Source: Acinetobacter pecorum (GTDB lineage: Bacteria; Pseudomonadota; Gammaproteobacteria; Pseudomonadales; Moraxellaceae). Taken from it: a stretch of 52,628 nt of DNA. The notes beneath the pieces were generated by a model. The model ran no database searches. It worked only from the letters and a program-made list of their open reading frames with translations, and was not told where the DNA came from. Shown piece by piece: positions 8,950 to 17,723 of the stretch. The number at the start of each line of letters is the position of its first letter. Position 1 is the stretch's first letter. Both the position numbers and the translations under genes were made by a program. Location of the stretch: assembly GCF_014837015.1 (NCBI RefSeq), contig NZ_JACSPT010000009.1:80644-133271 (forward strand), written 5' to 3'.

Positions 8950-11787
8950 TTATCCTCTTGGTACAGGGCCAGTCATGCTTGAGTGACGTGAATCGCCTAA
9001 GACTGAAATCATCAGCATCGTTGCACCCACAACAGTGACATAAACGCCAACATCAAACAGCGCAGCCGAAGCCAAATGCATTTCTCCAATCATTGGCGGA
9101 GAGACATAGATATGTGCACTGGTCAGGAATGGACGTGACCAGAACCAGGCCGCGACACCGGTCAAACCGGCAATGGTTAAGCCGACTCCAATCCAGATTT
9201 CATAGAGACGGCCAGATTTGGCCCCCAGCAACTGTTCGGTTTTATCCTGCCCCACTGCGATATATTGAATAATAAGTGCCAGTGAGGTGACCAAGCCTGC
9301 AATAAATCCACCGCCTGGCAAATTATGGCCACGCATAAAGATGTACAGGCTGACCACCAGTGCTACAGGCAAGATCCATGATGCAGTAATACGTAACATC
9401 AGGGGTGAAGGATTAAAACGATAGGTCAGACCCTGGGTGATGGTGGCGCCATGGGCACGCATTCCATCCATCAGGCTAAGTACACCAATCGCGGCAATTC
9501 CAAGTACGGTAATTTCGCCAAAGGTATCGAAACCACGGAAGTCGACCAGAATCACATTCACCACATTGGTGCCGCCGCCCAGTGGAATCGACTGTTGCAG
9601 GAAGAACCATGAAATGGAATTATGATCACGGGTCATGATCAGCCAGGCAATAGCTGCTATTCCAAGACCGCCACCTATTGCAATAATGGCATCACGCCAG
9701 CGACGGGTCGGACTCGATTCATACGGTGTTAACTGAGGCAGTAAAGATAAACTCATCAGTAGCAGAACCGTGGTGACCACATCGACCGTAATCTGGGTCA
9801 ATGCCAGATCGGGTGCCGAGAAACCGATAAAAACCATGGTGACGACCAGACCGACTGCACCGCTAATCAGTACAGCTTTAATCCGCTCATGATGGAACCA
9901 CAGCAGCATCCAGCAGGCAGAAAACAGGAGTAACCACAAGATAATCGCCAGAGCAGGGGCGTGGGTCAGTTCACGTGTACCCGTGCCCACCGCATTGTTC
10001 ACCAGTGGGAAACTGACCAGTGCGACAGTAAAAATCACGATCCACAATAAATAGCTTTGTAATTTGCCATTTTCAGTGGCACGGCGGAAACGGCGTGAAT
10101 TCAGCAGCAGATTTTTCAAAAACAGTTCGAACAATACCCGGCCCTGCAAGCGGCCCAGTTTTGGATCCAGGTCGATTTCGCGTAAGGTACCACCTTTGGC
10201 AAGAGAAAAATAGAAGATGACTCCGCCAACGAGGGCTATCACGCTCATCAGCAGCGGCAGGTTGAAGCCATGCCATAGTGCCAGATGAGTGCCTTCAAAA
10301 GCAAAATCCTGAGTCGATGCCCGGGTGGAGCTGTTTACAATTTTTTCAACCAGAAGTGCCGGGAATATACCCACCAAAATACACAAGATTGCCAATAAGG
10401 TTGCGGGTGCACGCATGCCAAACGGAGGTTCATGTGCATCTTTATTCGGAACCTGCTTGCCTAGCGGACCATCGAAAAATACCCCATGCACCAGTCGAGT
10501 AGAATAGGCGACTGCAAAAATCCCGGCCAGTGTTGCGACAATGGCTGAAACGACCATGACCGGACCACTCAAGTTCGCGACCAGTTCGGTAAAGAACATT
10601 TCCTTGGACAGGAAGCCATTGGTCAGTGGCACACCTGCCATAGCCGCCGCCGTAATCATGGTCAGGGTAGCGGTATAGGGTAGCAGTTGCCATAAGCCTG
10701 ACAGTTTGCGCAAGTCACGTGTGCCCGATTCATGGTCGATAATTCCGGCAATCATAAACAGGGCCGCTTTAAAGGTGGCATGGTTAATAATATGAAAAAT
10801 TGCAGCTGCAACCGCCAGAGGAGAACCGATCCCAAGCAGACACATGATCAGGCCTAAATGGCTGATGGTTGAATAGGCGAGTAAGCCCTTCAGGTCTTCC
10901 TTGAAAATGGCAAAAAAAGCGGCCATACATAGGGTAAACAGACCGACAAAGGTTACAATATTATGAAACAGTGCAGCACCGACGAAGATCGGTAGCAAGC
11001 GTGCGACCAGAAATAAACCGGCTTTGACCATAGTGGCCGAGTGTAAATAGGCCGAGACAGGTGTCGGCGCAGCCATGGCATTCGGTAACCAGAAATGGAA
11101 GGGAAACTGCGCACTTTTGGTAAAAGCACCGAGTAAAATCAGCAAGAGAGCCGGTACAAATAAAGCATGTGACTGAATCTGTTCGGTCATCGTAAGGATT
11201 TGATCAATCTGGTAGGTACCAGTGATTTGACCAAGCAGGATAAAACCACCCAGCATGGCCAGACCACCCAGTCCAGTAATGGTCAGAGCCATACGTGAGC
11301 CACGTTGCGCAGCTTCGTAATTGCTCCAGTAACCCACTAGCAGGAAAGATGAAATACTGGTCAATTCCCAGAAAACCAATAAAAGAATCAGGTTATTTGA
11401 CAATGAAATCCCGAGCATAGCTGCCATAAACAGCATCAGCAGAAGATACAGCTTGCTCAGCGAATTTTTGGGATTCAGATAATAATAGGCATAAATATAA
11501 ATCAGCGTACCAATCCCGCTGATCAGCAGGGCAAACAGCAGTCCCAGGGAATCCAGACGAAAACTGAAATCAATACCCAGCTGCGGCAGCCAGGACCAGG
11601 TCTGGGTAATCACTGCGCCATCAAATATGGCAGGCGCCTGACTCAATAATAATAAGAAACTGCTGAGGCTGACACCAATTGCCCCTAAAGCCGTTACCTC
11701 GCGCGAAAATTGCTTCAGCCACGAGACAAGGGTTGTGCCTAATACTAACGGTAACAATATAATAATCGGCAGCACACTCGTATCCAT
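8950..11787 (-). CDS. mnhA: Mrp Na+/H+ antiporter, fused subunits A and B
   Basis: The 945-residue membrane protein is the large antiporter subunit. Residues about 1-480 are NuoL-like, with a conserved Lys in AFTKSAQFPFHFWLP and HSATMVKAG. Residues about 490-780 are the MrpA-specific C-terminal helices (FSAPDLALTQITVDVVTT). Residues about 800-940 are a complete MnhB domain (RGHNLPGGGFIAGLV). Fusion of A and B is the group 2 (PhaA/B-like) layout, which explains the six-gene rather than seven-gene operon. It is the promoter-proximal gene; no strong ribosome site precedes the ATG at 11787. Confidence 0.94.
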   Translation of the reverse strand: MDTSVLPIIILLPLVLGTTLVSWLKQFSREVTALGAIGVSLSSFLLLLSQAPAIFDGAVITQTWSWLPQLGIDFSFRLDSLGLLFALLISGIGTLIYIYAYYYLNPKNSLSKLYLLLMLFMAAMLGISLSNNLILLLVFWELTSISSFLLVGYWSNYEAAQRGSRMALTITGLGGLAMLGGFILLGQITGTYQIDQILTMTEQIQSHALFVPALLLILLGAFTKSAQFPFHFWLPNAMAAPTPVSAYLHSATMVKAGLFLVARLLPIFVGAALFHNIVTFVGLFTLCMAAFFAIFKEDLKGLLAYSTISHLGLIMCLLGIGSPLAVAAAIFHIINHATFKAALFMIAGIIDHESGTRDLRKLSGLWQLLPYTATLTMITAAAMAGVPLTNGFLSKEMFFTELVANLSGPVMVVSAIVATLAGIFAVAYSTRLVHGVFFDGPLGKQVPNKDAHEPPFGMRAPATLLAILCILVGIFPALLVEKIVNSSTRASTQDFAFEGTHLALWHGFNLPLLMSVIALVGGVIFYFSLAKGGTLREIDLDPKLGRLQGRVLFELFLKNLLLNSRRFRRATENGKLQSYLLWIVIFTVALVSFPLVNNAVGTGTRELTHAPALAIILWLLLFSACWMLLWFHHERIKAVLISGAVGLVVTMVFIGFSAPDLALTQITVDVVTTVLLLMSLSLLPQLTPYESSPTRRWRDAIIAIGGGLGIAAIAWLIMTRDHNSISWFFLQQSIPLGGGTNVVNVILVDFRGFDTFGEITVLGIAAIGVLSLMDGMRAHGATITQGLTYRFNPSPLMLRITASWILPVALVVSLYIFMRGHNLPGGGFIAGLVTSLALIIQYIAVGQDKTEQLLGAKSGRLYEIWIGVGLTIAGLTGVAAWFWSRPFLTSAHIYVSPPMIGEMHLASAALFDVGVYVTVVGATMLMISVLGDSRHSSMTGPVPRG

Positions 11788-12426
11788 TGTCGTGATTTAG
11801 GCTGTGATCAACCTAGGGTGAATCTTTATCTTCCAAGGACTACAGGACCACAAGGAGCGATCCAAACTTCTCAATCTTGAAAGCCAAAAGAATATTCAAA
11901 AAGAATATAAAACAGTTGTATTGCGCAACTTATGAACGATAGCAAATTCCGATTTTACAATGAAATTCGCAAATAAATCCGATCATATTACAGGATAACA
12001 ACAACATCAACGTTTTTATGTGGAACTTATAAATTATACGTGAGCTTGGTTTTAACAGCAGAGGGATGCTTAAACAGATCATCCAGAAGTGACCGAAAAT
12101 TAAGATTAGATCTCAGCCATTGATTGTAAATATAAATAAAAACAGGGTTTCTTATGCTGGGGAAACTGCCTGACTCGATATTTTTCTTTTCAAGCCTCTC
12201 TATATCAGGTCCCTAAAATGTACTTGGTTGTTTTTGAGCTTTTGGGGAGCTTTATCTATATAAACATTTTCTAATGGCTACCAGATACCTACCTAAATCT
12301 GTTTCATGAGCTTGGGCAGAGTGGAAAATGGCCTGGCTATTTTTGCTAAACAGAGTAATTATCATGAATAAAGTACTTTGATGGACGTTACTTTAGTCCC
12401 ATGTTGTTCACATCTATATTTGTATC
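11788..12426. other. Non-coding stretch of about 640 bases
   Basis: This AT-rich stretch separates the antiporter operon from the helicase gene. It has no reading frame with recognisable protein features on either strand. The leader and promoter of the leftward antiporter operon should lie in its left part, and the 3' end of the helicase transcript in its right part, but I see no clear -10/-35 pair or U-tailed hairpin for either. An imperfect hairpin is possible around 12144-12171 (GGTTTC/GAAACT). Nothing else is supported. Confidence 0.6.
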
Positions 12427-13941
12427 TTAACCGGCTGCCTGGCGGAGTGACTGCGGCATTTTGATTTTCAGTTGCTGAATCAGGTCATAAATGTGATGAA
12501 TATTTAAACTCACTTTGGCACGGGTACAGGCCACATAAAGTAATCTTAATTCTTCATCACTAATTTTATGGTCTTTTTCATTCAGCTTGAATTGATAGTC
12601 ATCTTCAATATGAACCCGATCCCACTCCAGACCTTTGGCTTTGTGCGCCGTGGAAATAATATAGTCAGCCTGGGCAATCGGGGTAATTTTAGCCAGGGCT
12701 TTTTTCAGCGGATCGGTGCCATGCTCGTCCACCAGTTTGACCAGTGGCTTGATGTCACTGCCTTCATTGGTTTCACAGTATTCATGGACATCATGCCAGG
12801 AGTTAAACCAGGCCAGTTCCGGCACATCAACCACACGCTTGCCCTGTTTTAGTATAGCAGCCGCATCGACAAAGCGATTCAGTTTGACATGATCGGCCTG
12901 CAGGCTGACTTTGTCACCGCGTACCAGTCCGGCCAGTAGCAATTCCATGGCCCGGGCATTGGTCCGACATAAAATTGCATCACGCATTTTGGTATGCGGT
13001 TTATTCACGACTTTAGAATCTAACAACGGATTGCCCAGCAAAGGCACAGTCTCATTGAGGGCACCTAAAATGGCATTGGCATTCAGGGCAATTTCAGGAC
13101 CAAAACGAAATGAGGTGGTCAGACGTGATTCAGGCAGAGGCAGTTGCTGCATGGCATTGACTGCACCGCGCCAGGCATAGATCTGCTGATGCGCATCTCC
13201 AACATAAATCACTTGGGTGCTGCGCTGTTTCAGTAGAATTCCCAGCATTAAGGGATCGGCATCCTGAGCTTCATCGAATAGCACATAATCGGCCGGAATA
13301 TTCGGCTCAGACAGTGCCCAGAGTTTCAGGTAAATGTCATGACCAATGCCGGCCTGATGATTTGGATCAATCGACTCTAGCCAGCGCCGTTCGACTGCCG
13401 GATAAAGCTTCTGCTGCAAGGTCTCGATATCATCCGGATGTAGCCAGCTTGGCGCCTGAATATGCCGCGGGGCAGGATACTGCGAACTGGTCGAACAGAA
13501 ATAGCCGACCGCATTGGCGACCAAGCTTGCCAGTCTTGATGGCATCAAGACATATTTCTCATAGCGTCCGCCCATCATGCGGCGCATGGTCATCGGTTCA
13601 AGCCGGTACTCTTTGGCAATAAAACTCGGACTCAAGCGTGGCAGACGCAGCTTGTCGGTCACTCCACGTGGAACACTGCGAAATGCCAGCGAGTGAAAAG
13701 TCCGGCAATCCACACCCCGGTGGAACTTGGCCTGCGCTTCACTGGCAATGGCTTTGTTAAAGGCCAGATACATGCCACGTCTTTGCGGCATGGCATCACT
13801 GATCATTTGCAGGGTAGTCGTTTTACCTGTACCTGCATAGGCAATCACCTTAAAGGATTTGCCCAGACGTGCGTTATCAATAGCAGTCGCCTGCTCATAG
13901 GTCGCGGTCGGTTTTTTTAAATCAGACACAGATGAATTCAA
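12427..13941 (-). CDS. UvrD/Rep-type superfamily 1 helicase, compact form
   Basis: The 504-residue ATP-dependent DNA helicase has Walker A AYAGTGKTTT (about 34-43), Walker B FDEAQDADP (about 222), motif III GDAHQQIYAWRG (about 250), motif V-like STAHKAKGLEWDRV (about 435) and motif VI VACTRAK near the C terminus. It lacks the large 1B/2B insertions that bring UvrD or Rep to about 700 residues. The GDAHQQIYAWRGA motif resembles FBH1-like helicases. The DNA target is unknown. The first possible start is TTG at 13941 and a GTG at 13929 is an alternative; neither has a good ribosome site. It begins 3 nt after the hisIE stop, so the two are probably co-transcribed. Confidence 0.85.
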   Translation of the reverse strand: MNSSVSDLKKPTATYEQATAIDNARLGKSFKVIAYAGTGKTTTLQMISDAMPQRRGMYLAFNKAIASEAQAKFHRGVDCRTFHSLAFRSVPRGVTDKLRLPRLSPSFIAKEYRLEPMTMRRMMGGRYEKYVLMPSRLASLVANAVGYFCSTSSQYPAPRHIQAPSWLHPDDIETLQQKLYPAVERRWLESIDPNHQAGIGHDIYLKLWALSEPNIPADYVLFDEAQDADPLMLGILLKQRSTQVIYVGDAHQQIYAWRGAVNAMQQLPLPESRLTTSFRFGPEIALNANAILGALNETVPLLGNPLLDSKVVNKPHTKMRDAILCRTNARAMELLLAGLVRGDKVSLQADHVKLNRFVDAAAILKQGKRVVDVPELAWFNSWHDVHEYCETNEGSDIKPLVKLVDEHGTDPLKKALAKITPIAQADYIISTAHKAKGLEWDRVHIEDDYQFKLNEKDHKISDEELRLLYVACTRAKVSLNIHHIYDLIQQLKIKMPQSLRQAAG

Positions 13942-13944
13942 GGC

Positions 13945-14727
13945 TTAATGCTGACGGTTGGCTTTTTCAACCAGACCAGACAAGCCTTGGCGACGTGCCA
14001 GTTCATTTAATACCAATTGCACATCTAGGTCGAAATAACCGAGCATGACGATGGTATGGAACCAAAGATCTGCCACTTCATAGATCAGATCATTTTTATG
14101 GTCTGCCGAAGCATCCTGATCAAAGTCTTTGGCTGCCAGCACAGTTTCAAAGCTTTCTTCACCCACTTTTTCCAGAATCTTGTTCAGGCCTTTATGGTAG
14201 AGCTTGGCTACATAAGAGGAATCTGGATTGGCCTGTTTGCGTTCTGCCATCATTTGTCCCAGATAAGACAAGACTTCGACCTGTTCAGATTGGGCGGTTG
14301 ATGCTTCCATCGCCAGCGTATGCGGATTCGTAGATTTTTCGCCATAAATTGCAGACGGGTCTTTCAGCTGTGCATCGACAGTTTCCCAGCCATTTGGCGT
14401 GAGCTTGCGATAGAAGCATGATTCACGGCCAGTATGGCAGGCAATGCCACCATGCTGTTCAATTTGCAGCACAATCACGTCGGCATCACAGTCCAGACGG
14501 ATTTCATGTACAGTTTGAAAATGTCCTGATTCTTCACCCTTATGCCATAATTTGTTGCGTGAACGGGAGAAATACACTGCCTGATTTTTTTCGGCAGTTA
14601 AAGCCAATGCTTCACGGTTCATCCAGGCCACCATCAACACACGTCCAGTTTGATGATGCTGGGCAATGGCAGGGACTAATCCTTGTTCGTTAAATTTTAC
14701 TTCATCGAGCCATTGCACATTGTTCAT
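13945..14727 (-). CDS. hisI: Bifunctional histidine biosynthesis protein HisIE
   Basis: The 260-residue enzyme catalyses steps 2 and 3 of histidine synthesis. The N-terminal half is phosphoribosyl-AMP cyclohydrolase ([17 protein letters not shown] and [12 protein letters not shown], with metal and catalytic residues). The C-terminal half, from about 150, is phosphoribosyl-ATP pyrophosphatase ([13 protein letters not shown] and [18 protein letters not shown]). I chose the ATG at 14727 ([10 protein letters not shown]) because the cyclohydrolase fold begins there; in-frame ATGs at 14739, 14742 and 14751 are possible but add only unconserved residues. A short inverted repeat (CGGATA/TATCCG, 14764-14780) lies in the leader. 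No other his gene is in the window. Confidence 0.95.
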   Translation of the reverse strand: MNNVQWLDEVKFNEQGLVPAIAQHHQTGRVLMVAWMNREALALTAEKNQAVYFSRSRNKLWHKGEESGHFQTVHEIRLDCDADVIVLQIEQHGGIACHTGRESCFYRKLTPNGWETVDAQLKDPSAIYGEKSTNPHTLAMEASTAQSEQVEVLSYLGQMMAERKQANPDSSYVAKLYHKGLNKILEKVGEESFETVLAAKDFDQDASADHKNDLIYEVADLWFHTIVMLGYFDLDVQLVLNELARRQGLSGLVEKANRQH

Positions 14728-14902
14728 AAGGGTTTCCATCATTTCAATCAAAATATAAAAATACGGATAGGAAATATCCGCTGATAGTGTACGTGATCTC
14801 GCAGCATTTGCGGCAAAAATCTGTGTTGATCAGGACAGGCTGTGTCGTGGTTTTTTAAATCCGTCCACTTTATTTCAGATCTTGCAAAAATGAGACAGAG
14901 AA

Positions 14903-14922
14903 AAGCCGCCTAGTTGGCGGCT
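14903..14922 (-). terminator. Terminator of the short-chain dehydrogenase gene
   Basis: AGCCGCC (14904-14910) pairs with GGCGGCT (14916-14922). On the minus strand the stem is followed by TTTTC. It lies about 32 nt beyond the dehydrogenase stop. Confidence 0.75.
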
Positions 14923-14953
14923 CGTATTGCGATTCAATTATCCGTATGAAAAA

Positions 14954-15841
14954 TTACCAGTGTTCGCCCGGGAACAGACGCGCATATGCTTTCTGCACCA
15001 AGTTCAATTTTTGTGGTTGGCCCACAGATGCACTTGAACTTGGGAACAGGTTGAAACCAATGGACATCAAGACATTGTTGATATCTGGCGCAATGGAATA
15101 GGTAATGGATGCCAGACGGCCCAAACCGGTCGCGACTTTCTTCGGGCGCTTCATGATTGCATAGGCAATCAGGTCGGCTGCCTGTTCTGGAGAAAGCGTT
15201 GGAACATATTTATAGATTTTGGTCGGTGCAATCATCGGGGTACGCACTAAAGGCATATAAACCGAGGTGATTGCAATTTTATGCGCATGTACTTCAGCAG
15301 ACAGGCAGCGGCTAAAGGCATCCAGCGCAGCTTTTGATGCTACATAGGCTGAAAAGCGGGTCGCATTGGCCAACACGCCAATTGAACTGATATTGATGAT
15401 ATGACCCGCGCGGCGAATCATCATTTGTGGCAGGATATTCATGACCAGACGCACCGCACCAAAATAATTCAGCTGCATGGTACGTTCGAAATCATGGAAA
15501 CGATCTACCGATTCATGTACGGCACGGCGAATCGAACGACCCGCATTATTAATCAGGATATCAATATGGTCGACTGAAGCAATGATCTGCTTGGAGACTT
15601 CGTCAATCGCTTCCATATTGTTTAAATCACATGGAAATATCGAGGCTTTACCGCCTTTTGCTTCAATTTCTGATTTTACTTGTTCTAGGGTTTCTTGAGT
15701 ACGGGCTACCAGTAAAACATGGGCACCTGCATCGGCCAATTGATGTGCTGTGGTTAGGCCAATACCGCTGGATGCACCAGTAATCAGCACGGTTTTACCT
15801 GCAACACACTTTTCCAGTTGTTTGAGTAGTCTAGTTTTCAC
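14954..15841 (-). CDS. Short-chain dehydrogenase/reductase
   Basis: The 295-residue classical SDR oxidoreductase has a Rossmann fold with nucleotide-binding TGASSGIG (about 21-28), NNAG, catalytic Ser in INISSIGV and YVASK (Tyr about 164). The cofactor is probably NADP(H), from VARTQ after beta-2, but this is not certain. The C-terminal 60 residues extend beyond the SDR core and resemble SDRs of lipid or membrane metabolism; the substrate is unknown. I chose GTG at 15841, with AGGGA 8 nt upstream. An upstream in-frame TTG at 15874 lacks a ribosome site and adds 11 residues. Flanking genes are unrelated, so it looks monocistronic. Confidence 0.85.
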   Translation of the reverse strand: MKTRLLKQLEKCVAGKTVLITGASSGIGLTTAHQLADAGAHVLLVARTQETLEQVKSEIEAKGGKASIFPCDLNNMEAIDEVSKQIIASVDHIDILINNAGRSIRRAVHESVDRFHDFERTMQLNYFGAVRLVMNILPQMMIRRAGHIINISSIGVLANATRFSAYVASKAALDAFSRCLSAEVHAHKIAITSVYMPLVRTPMIAPTKIYKYVPTLSPEQAADLIAYAIMKRPKKVATGLGRLASITYSIAPDINNVLMSIGFNLFPSSSASVGQPQKLNLVQKAYARLFPGEHW

Positions 15842-16084
15842 GTTTGTTATCCCTAATTTGAAGTCTGCGTTCAAATTATTTTTATTAAAGGTCTATGGCG
15901 CTCTAACAGAAGACGAGAGCGAAGGTGAGTATGGATATGATAACTAATTCTTCAGGAAAATCTATACATTAAATTATTGAAATTAAAATAAAAATTAGAG
16001 TAATTGCTCTATTTGTGTTCGCTATTTCATTTAACTTTTATCATGAAAATAAAAAGCAAAGCAAGTGGCTGTTTTAGAAAATAA

Positions 16085-16115
16085 ATAAAAAACCTCATCA
16101 GAAATGATGAGGTTT
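16085..16115 (-). terminator. Terminator of the O-acetylhomoserine sulfhydrylase gene
   Basis: AAACCTCATCA (16090-16100) pairs with TGATGAGGTTT (16105-16115) around GAAA. Read on the minus strand, a T-rich run (TTTTTTATTTATTTT) follows. It starts about 22 nt after the gene's stop. Confidence 0.85.
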
Positions 16116-16137
16116 CGGGTCAGTTCTAAGCACTGCT

Positions 16138-17415
16138 TTAAACGGCGGCCAATGCCTGTTCCAGATCGGCAATCAGGTCGTCAATATGCTCAATTCCAAT
16201 GGAAAGTCGTACCATATCTTCACTGACACCGGCAGATTTCAGTTCTTCAGCATTCAGCTGACGATGGGTGGTGGTGGCAGGATGACAGGCCAGACTTTTG
16301 GCATCACCGATATTGACCAGACGGGTGAACAGTTGCAGGGCATCAATAAAACGTGTGCCCCCTTCAAGGCCATGCTGTACTCCGAAAGTCAGAATGGCAG
16401 ACGGTTTACCTTTCACATATTTCTGTGCCAAGGCATGCTGTGGATGATCTTTCAGGCCAGCGTAATTGACCCATTTCACTTTAGGATGTTTTTGCAGATA
16501 TTCAGCGACTTTCAGTGCGTTTTCGGTATGACGTTCCATTCGCAGGCTTAAGGTTTCCAGACCTTGCAGAATCAGAAACACATTTTGTGGACTAATCGCA
16601 GCGCCGGTATTACGCAGCGGCACTACACGCGCACGTGCGATATATGCTGCTTCCCCCAAAACTTCAACATAGTTCACGCCGTGGTAACTTGGATCTGGTG
16701 TATTGAGGGCAGGGAAGCGTTCAGGATATTTACCCCACGGGAATTTGCCGCTATCCACAATGATGCCGCCAATGGAATTGCCATGACCACCGATATATTT
16801 GGTCAGGGAATGCACGATAATATCTGCACCGAAATCGAAAGATTTTTGAAGTACTGGGGTGGCAACAGTATTGTCGACAATGACCGGCACGCCATATTCG
16901 TGCGCAATTTTAGAGATTTCTTCCAGATCAATAATATTACCCAGTGGGTTACCAATTGATTCCACAAAAACCAGTTTGGTTTTTTCATCAATCAGGTCAT
17001 GCAGACTTTCCGGTTTTTCATAATCAAAGAAACGGACTTCAATACCTTGTTTGGGCAGGGTGTGCGCAAAAAGATTATAGGTACCTCCGTAAAGCGTCGA
17101 TACCGAAGCAATATTGTCCCCAGCTTCAGCAATGGTCTGAATTGCATAGGTAATCGCAGCCATGCCAGAGGCCAAAGCCAGTGCACCAATTCCACCCTCA
17201 AGCGCTGCTACACGTTGTTCAAGTACTGCAGTGGTCGGGTTCATAATCCGGGTATAGATATTTCCCTGTACCTTTAAATCAAACAAATCGGCCCCATGTT
17301 GTGTATTGTCAAAGGCATAAGATGTGGTTTGATAAATTGGTACAGCCACTGCTTTAGTGGTTGCTTCGGGGGTATAGCCTGCGTGAATCGCTAAAGTTTC
17401 TGCTTTATAACTCAT
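16138..17415 (-). CDS. metY: O-acetylhomoserine (thiol)-lyase / sulfhydrylase
   Basis: The 425-residue PLP enzyme of the Cys/Met metabolism family makes homocysteine from O-acetylhomoserine and sulfide in the cytoplasm. Features are the N-terminal ETLAIHAGY and PIYQTTSYAF, LASGMAAITYA for the phosphate-binding loop, the PLP-contacting Asp in VPVIVDNTVATP, and the PLP lysine in SLTKYIGGHG (about Lys206). At 425 residues, with these motifs, it fits the OAH sulfhydrylase branch rather than the about 390-residue cystathionine gamma-synthases. AAGAAG lies upstream of the ATG. A palindrome and a probable promoter lie upstream. It is a separate transcript from the downstream SDR. Confidence 0.92.
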   Translation of the reverse strand: MSYKAETLAIHAGYTPEATTKAVAVPIYQTTSYAFDNTQHGADLFDLKVQGNIYTRIMNPTTAVLEQRVAALEGGIGALALASGMAAITYAIQTIAEAGDNIASVSTLYGGTYNLFAHTLPKQGIEVRFFDYEKPESLHDLIDEKTKLVFVESIGNPLGNIIDLEEISKIAHEYGVPVIVDNTVATPVLQKSFDFGADIIVHSLTKYIGGHGNSIGGIIVDSGKFPWGKYPERFPALNTPDPSYHGVNYVEVLGEAAYIARARVVPLRNTGAAISPQNVFLILQGLETLSLRMERHTENALKVAEYLQKHPKVKWVNYAGLKDHPQHALAQKYVKGKPSAILTFGVQHGLEGGTRFIDALQLFTRLVNIGDAKSLACHPATTTHRQLNAEELKSAGVSEDMVRLSIGIEHIDDLIADLEQALAAV

Positions 17416-17449
17416 TCTGTTTGATCTTCTTGTTTAAGCTTATGGCTTG

Positions 17450-17477
17450 AGTGTAGCATTTTTACATATAAGTAAAA
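17450..17477 (-). promoter_or_regulatory. Probable sigma-70 promoter of metY
   Basis: On the minus strand, TTTTAC (17477-17472), a 16-nt spacer and TACACT (17455-17450) line up. TG one base before the -10 gives an extended -10 (TGCTACACT). The -35 is a poor match, so activation by a regulator is plausible. Confidence 0.45.
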
Positions 17478-17493
17478 GTGCAATTTTATTGAA

Positions 17494-17514
17494 ATGAATA
17501 TATGAAATATTCAT
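17494..17514. promoter_or_regulatory. AT-rich palindrome upstream of metY promoter
   Basis: ATGAATAT (17494-17501) and ATATTCAT (17507-17514) form a perfect inverted repeat around 5 nt. Its centre is about 55-60 nt upstream of the likely metY start point, where LysR-type activators usually bind. The TGAA...TTCA arms recall MetR sites, but the spacing differs. Confidence 0.45.
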
Positions 17515-17638
17515 ATACCAGTCTGGATTTAATCCGGTTATTTTACTGAAAATGGTTGTTTAAAAAAACATCAGCAATAAACTTGTAACAATGCATGCAA
17601 GTTCATGGCAATGGCTTATGTTTTTGCTGCTTTCTGCG

Positions 17639-17644
17639 TATAAT
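17639..17644 (+). promoter_or_regulatory. Probable -10 element of ettA
   Basis: A perfect TATAAT lies about 80 nt before the ettA GTG. No good -35 hexamer sits at 16-18 nt; TTATGT (17616-17621) at 17 nt is poor. The call rests on the -10 alone. Confidence 0.5.
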
Positions 17645-17723
17645 AGCCGATTATTTTTTCGCTCATTTTTGAGCTGGGGTCGTTGTTCTAACCCTATTTG
17701 GTTTTTCAGTTGAGGAGTCCTAC

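Larger units (their letters stand above)
17416..17723. other. Divergent regulatory region between metY and ettA
   Basis: This 308-base gap holds the leader of the leftward sulfhydrylase gene (promoter about 17450-17477, palindrome 17494-17514) and of rightward ettA (probable -10 at 17639-17644). No reading frame with protein-like features is visible. Confidence 0.7.

Noticed and set aside
11788..12426. Possible decayed gene or small protein in the 640-base gap
   Set aside because: Short frames only, frequent stops in all frames, no recognisable residue pattern.
15842..15874. TTG start for the short-chain dehydrogenase
   Set aside because: GTG at 15841 has an AGGGA site; the added residues are unconserved.
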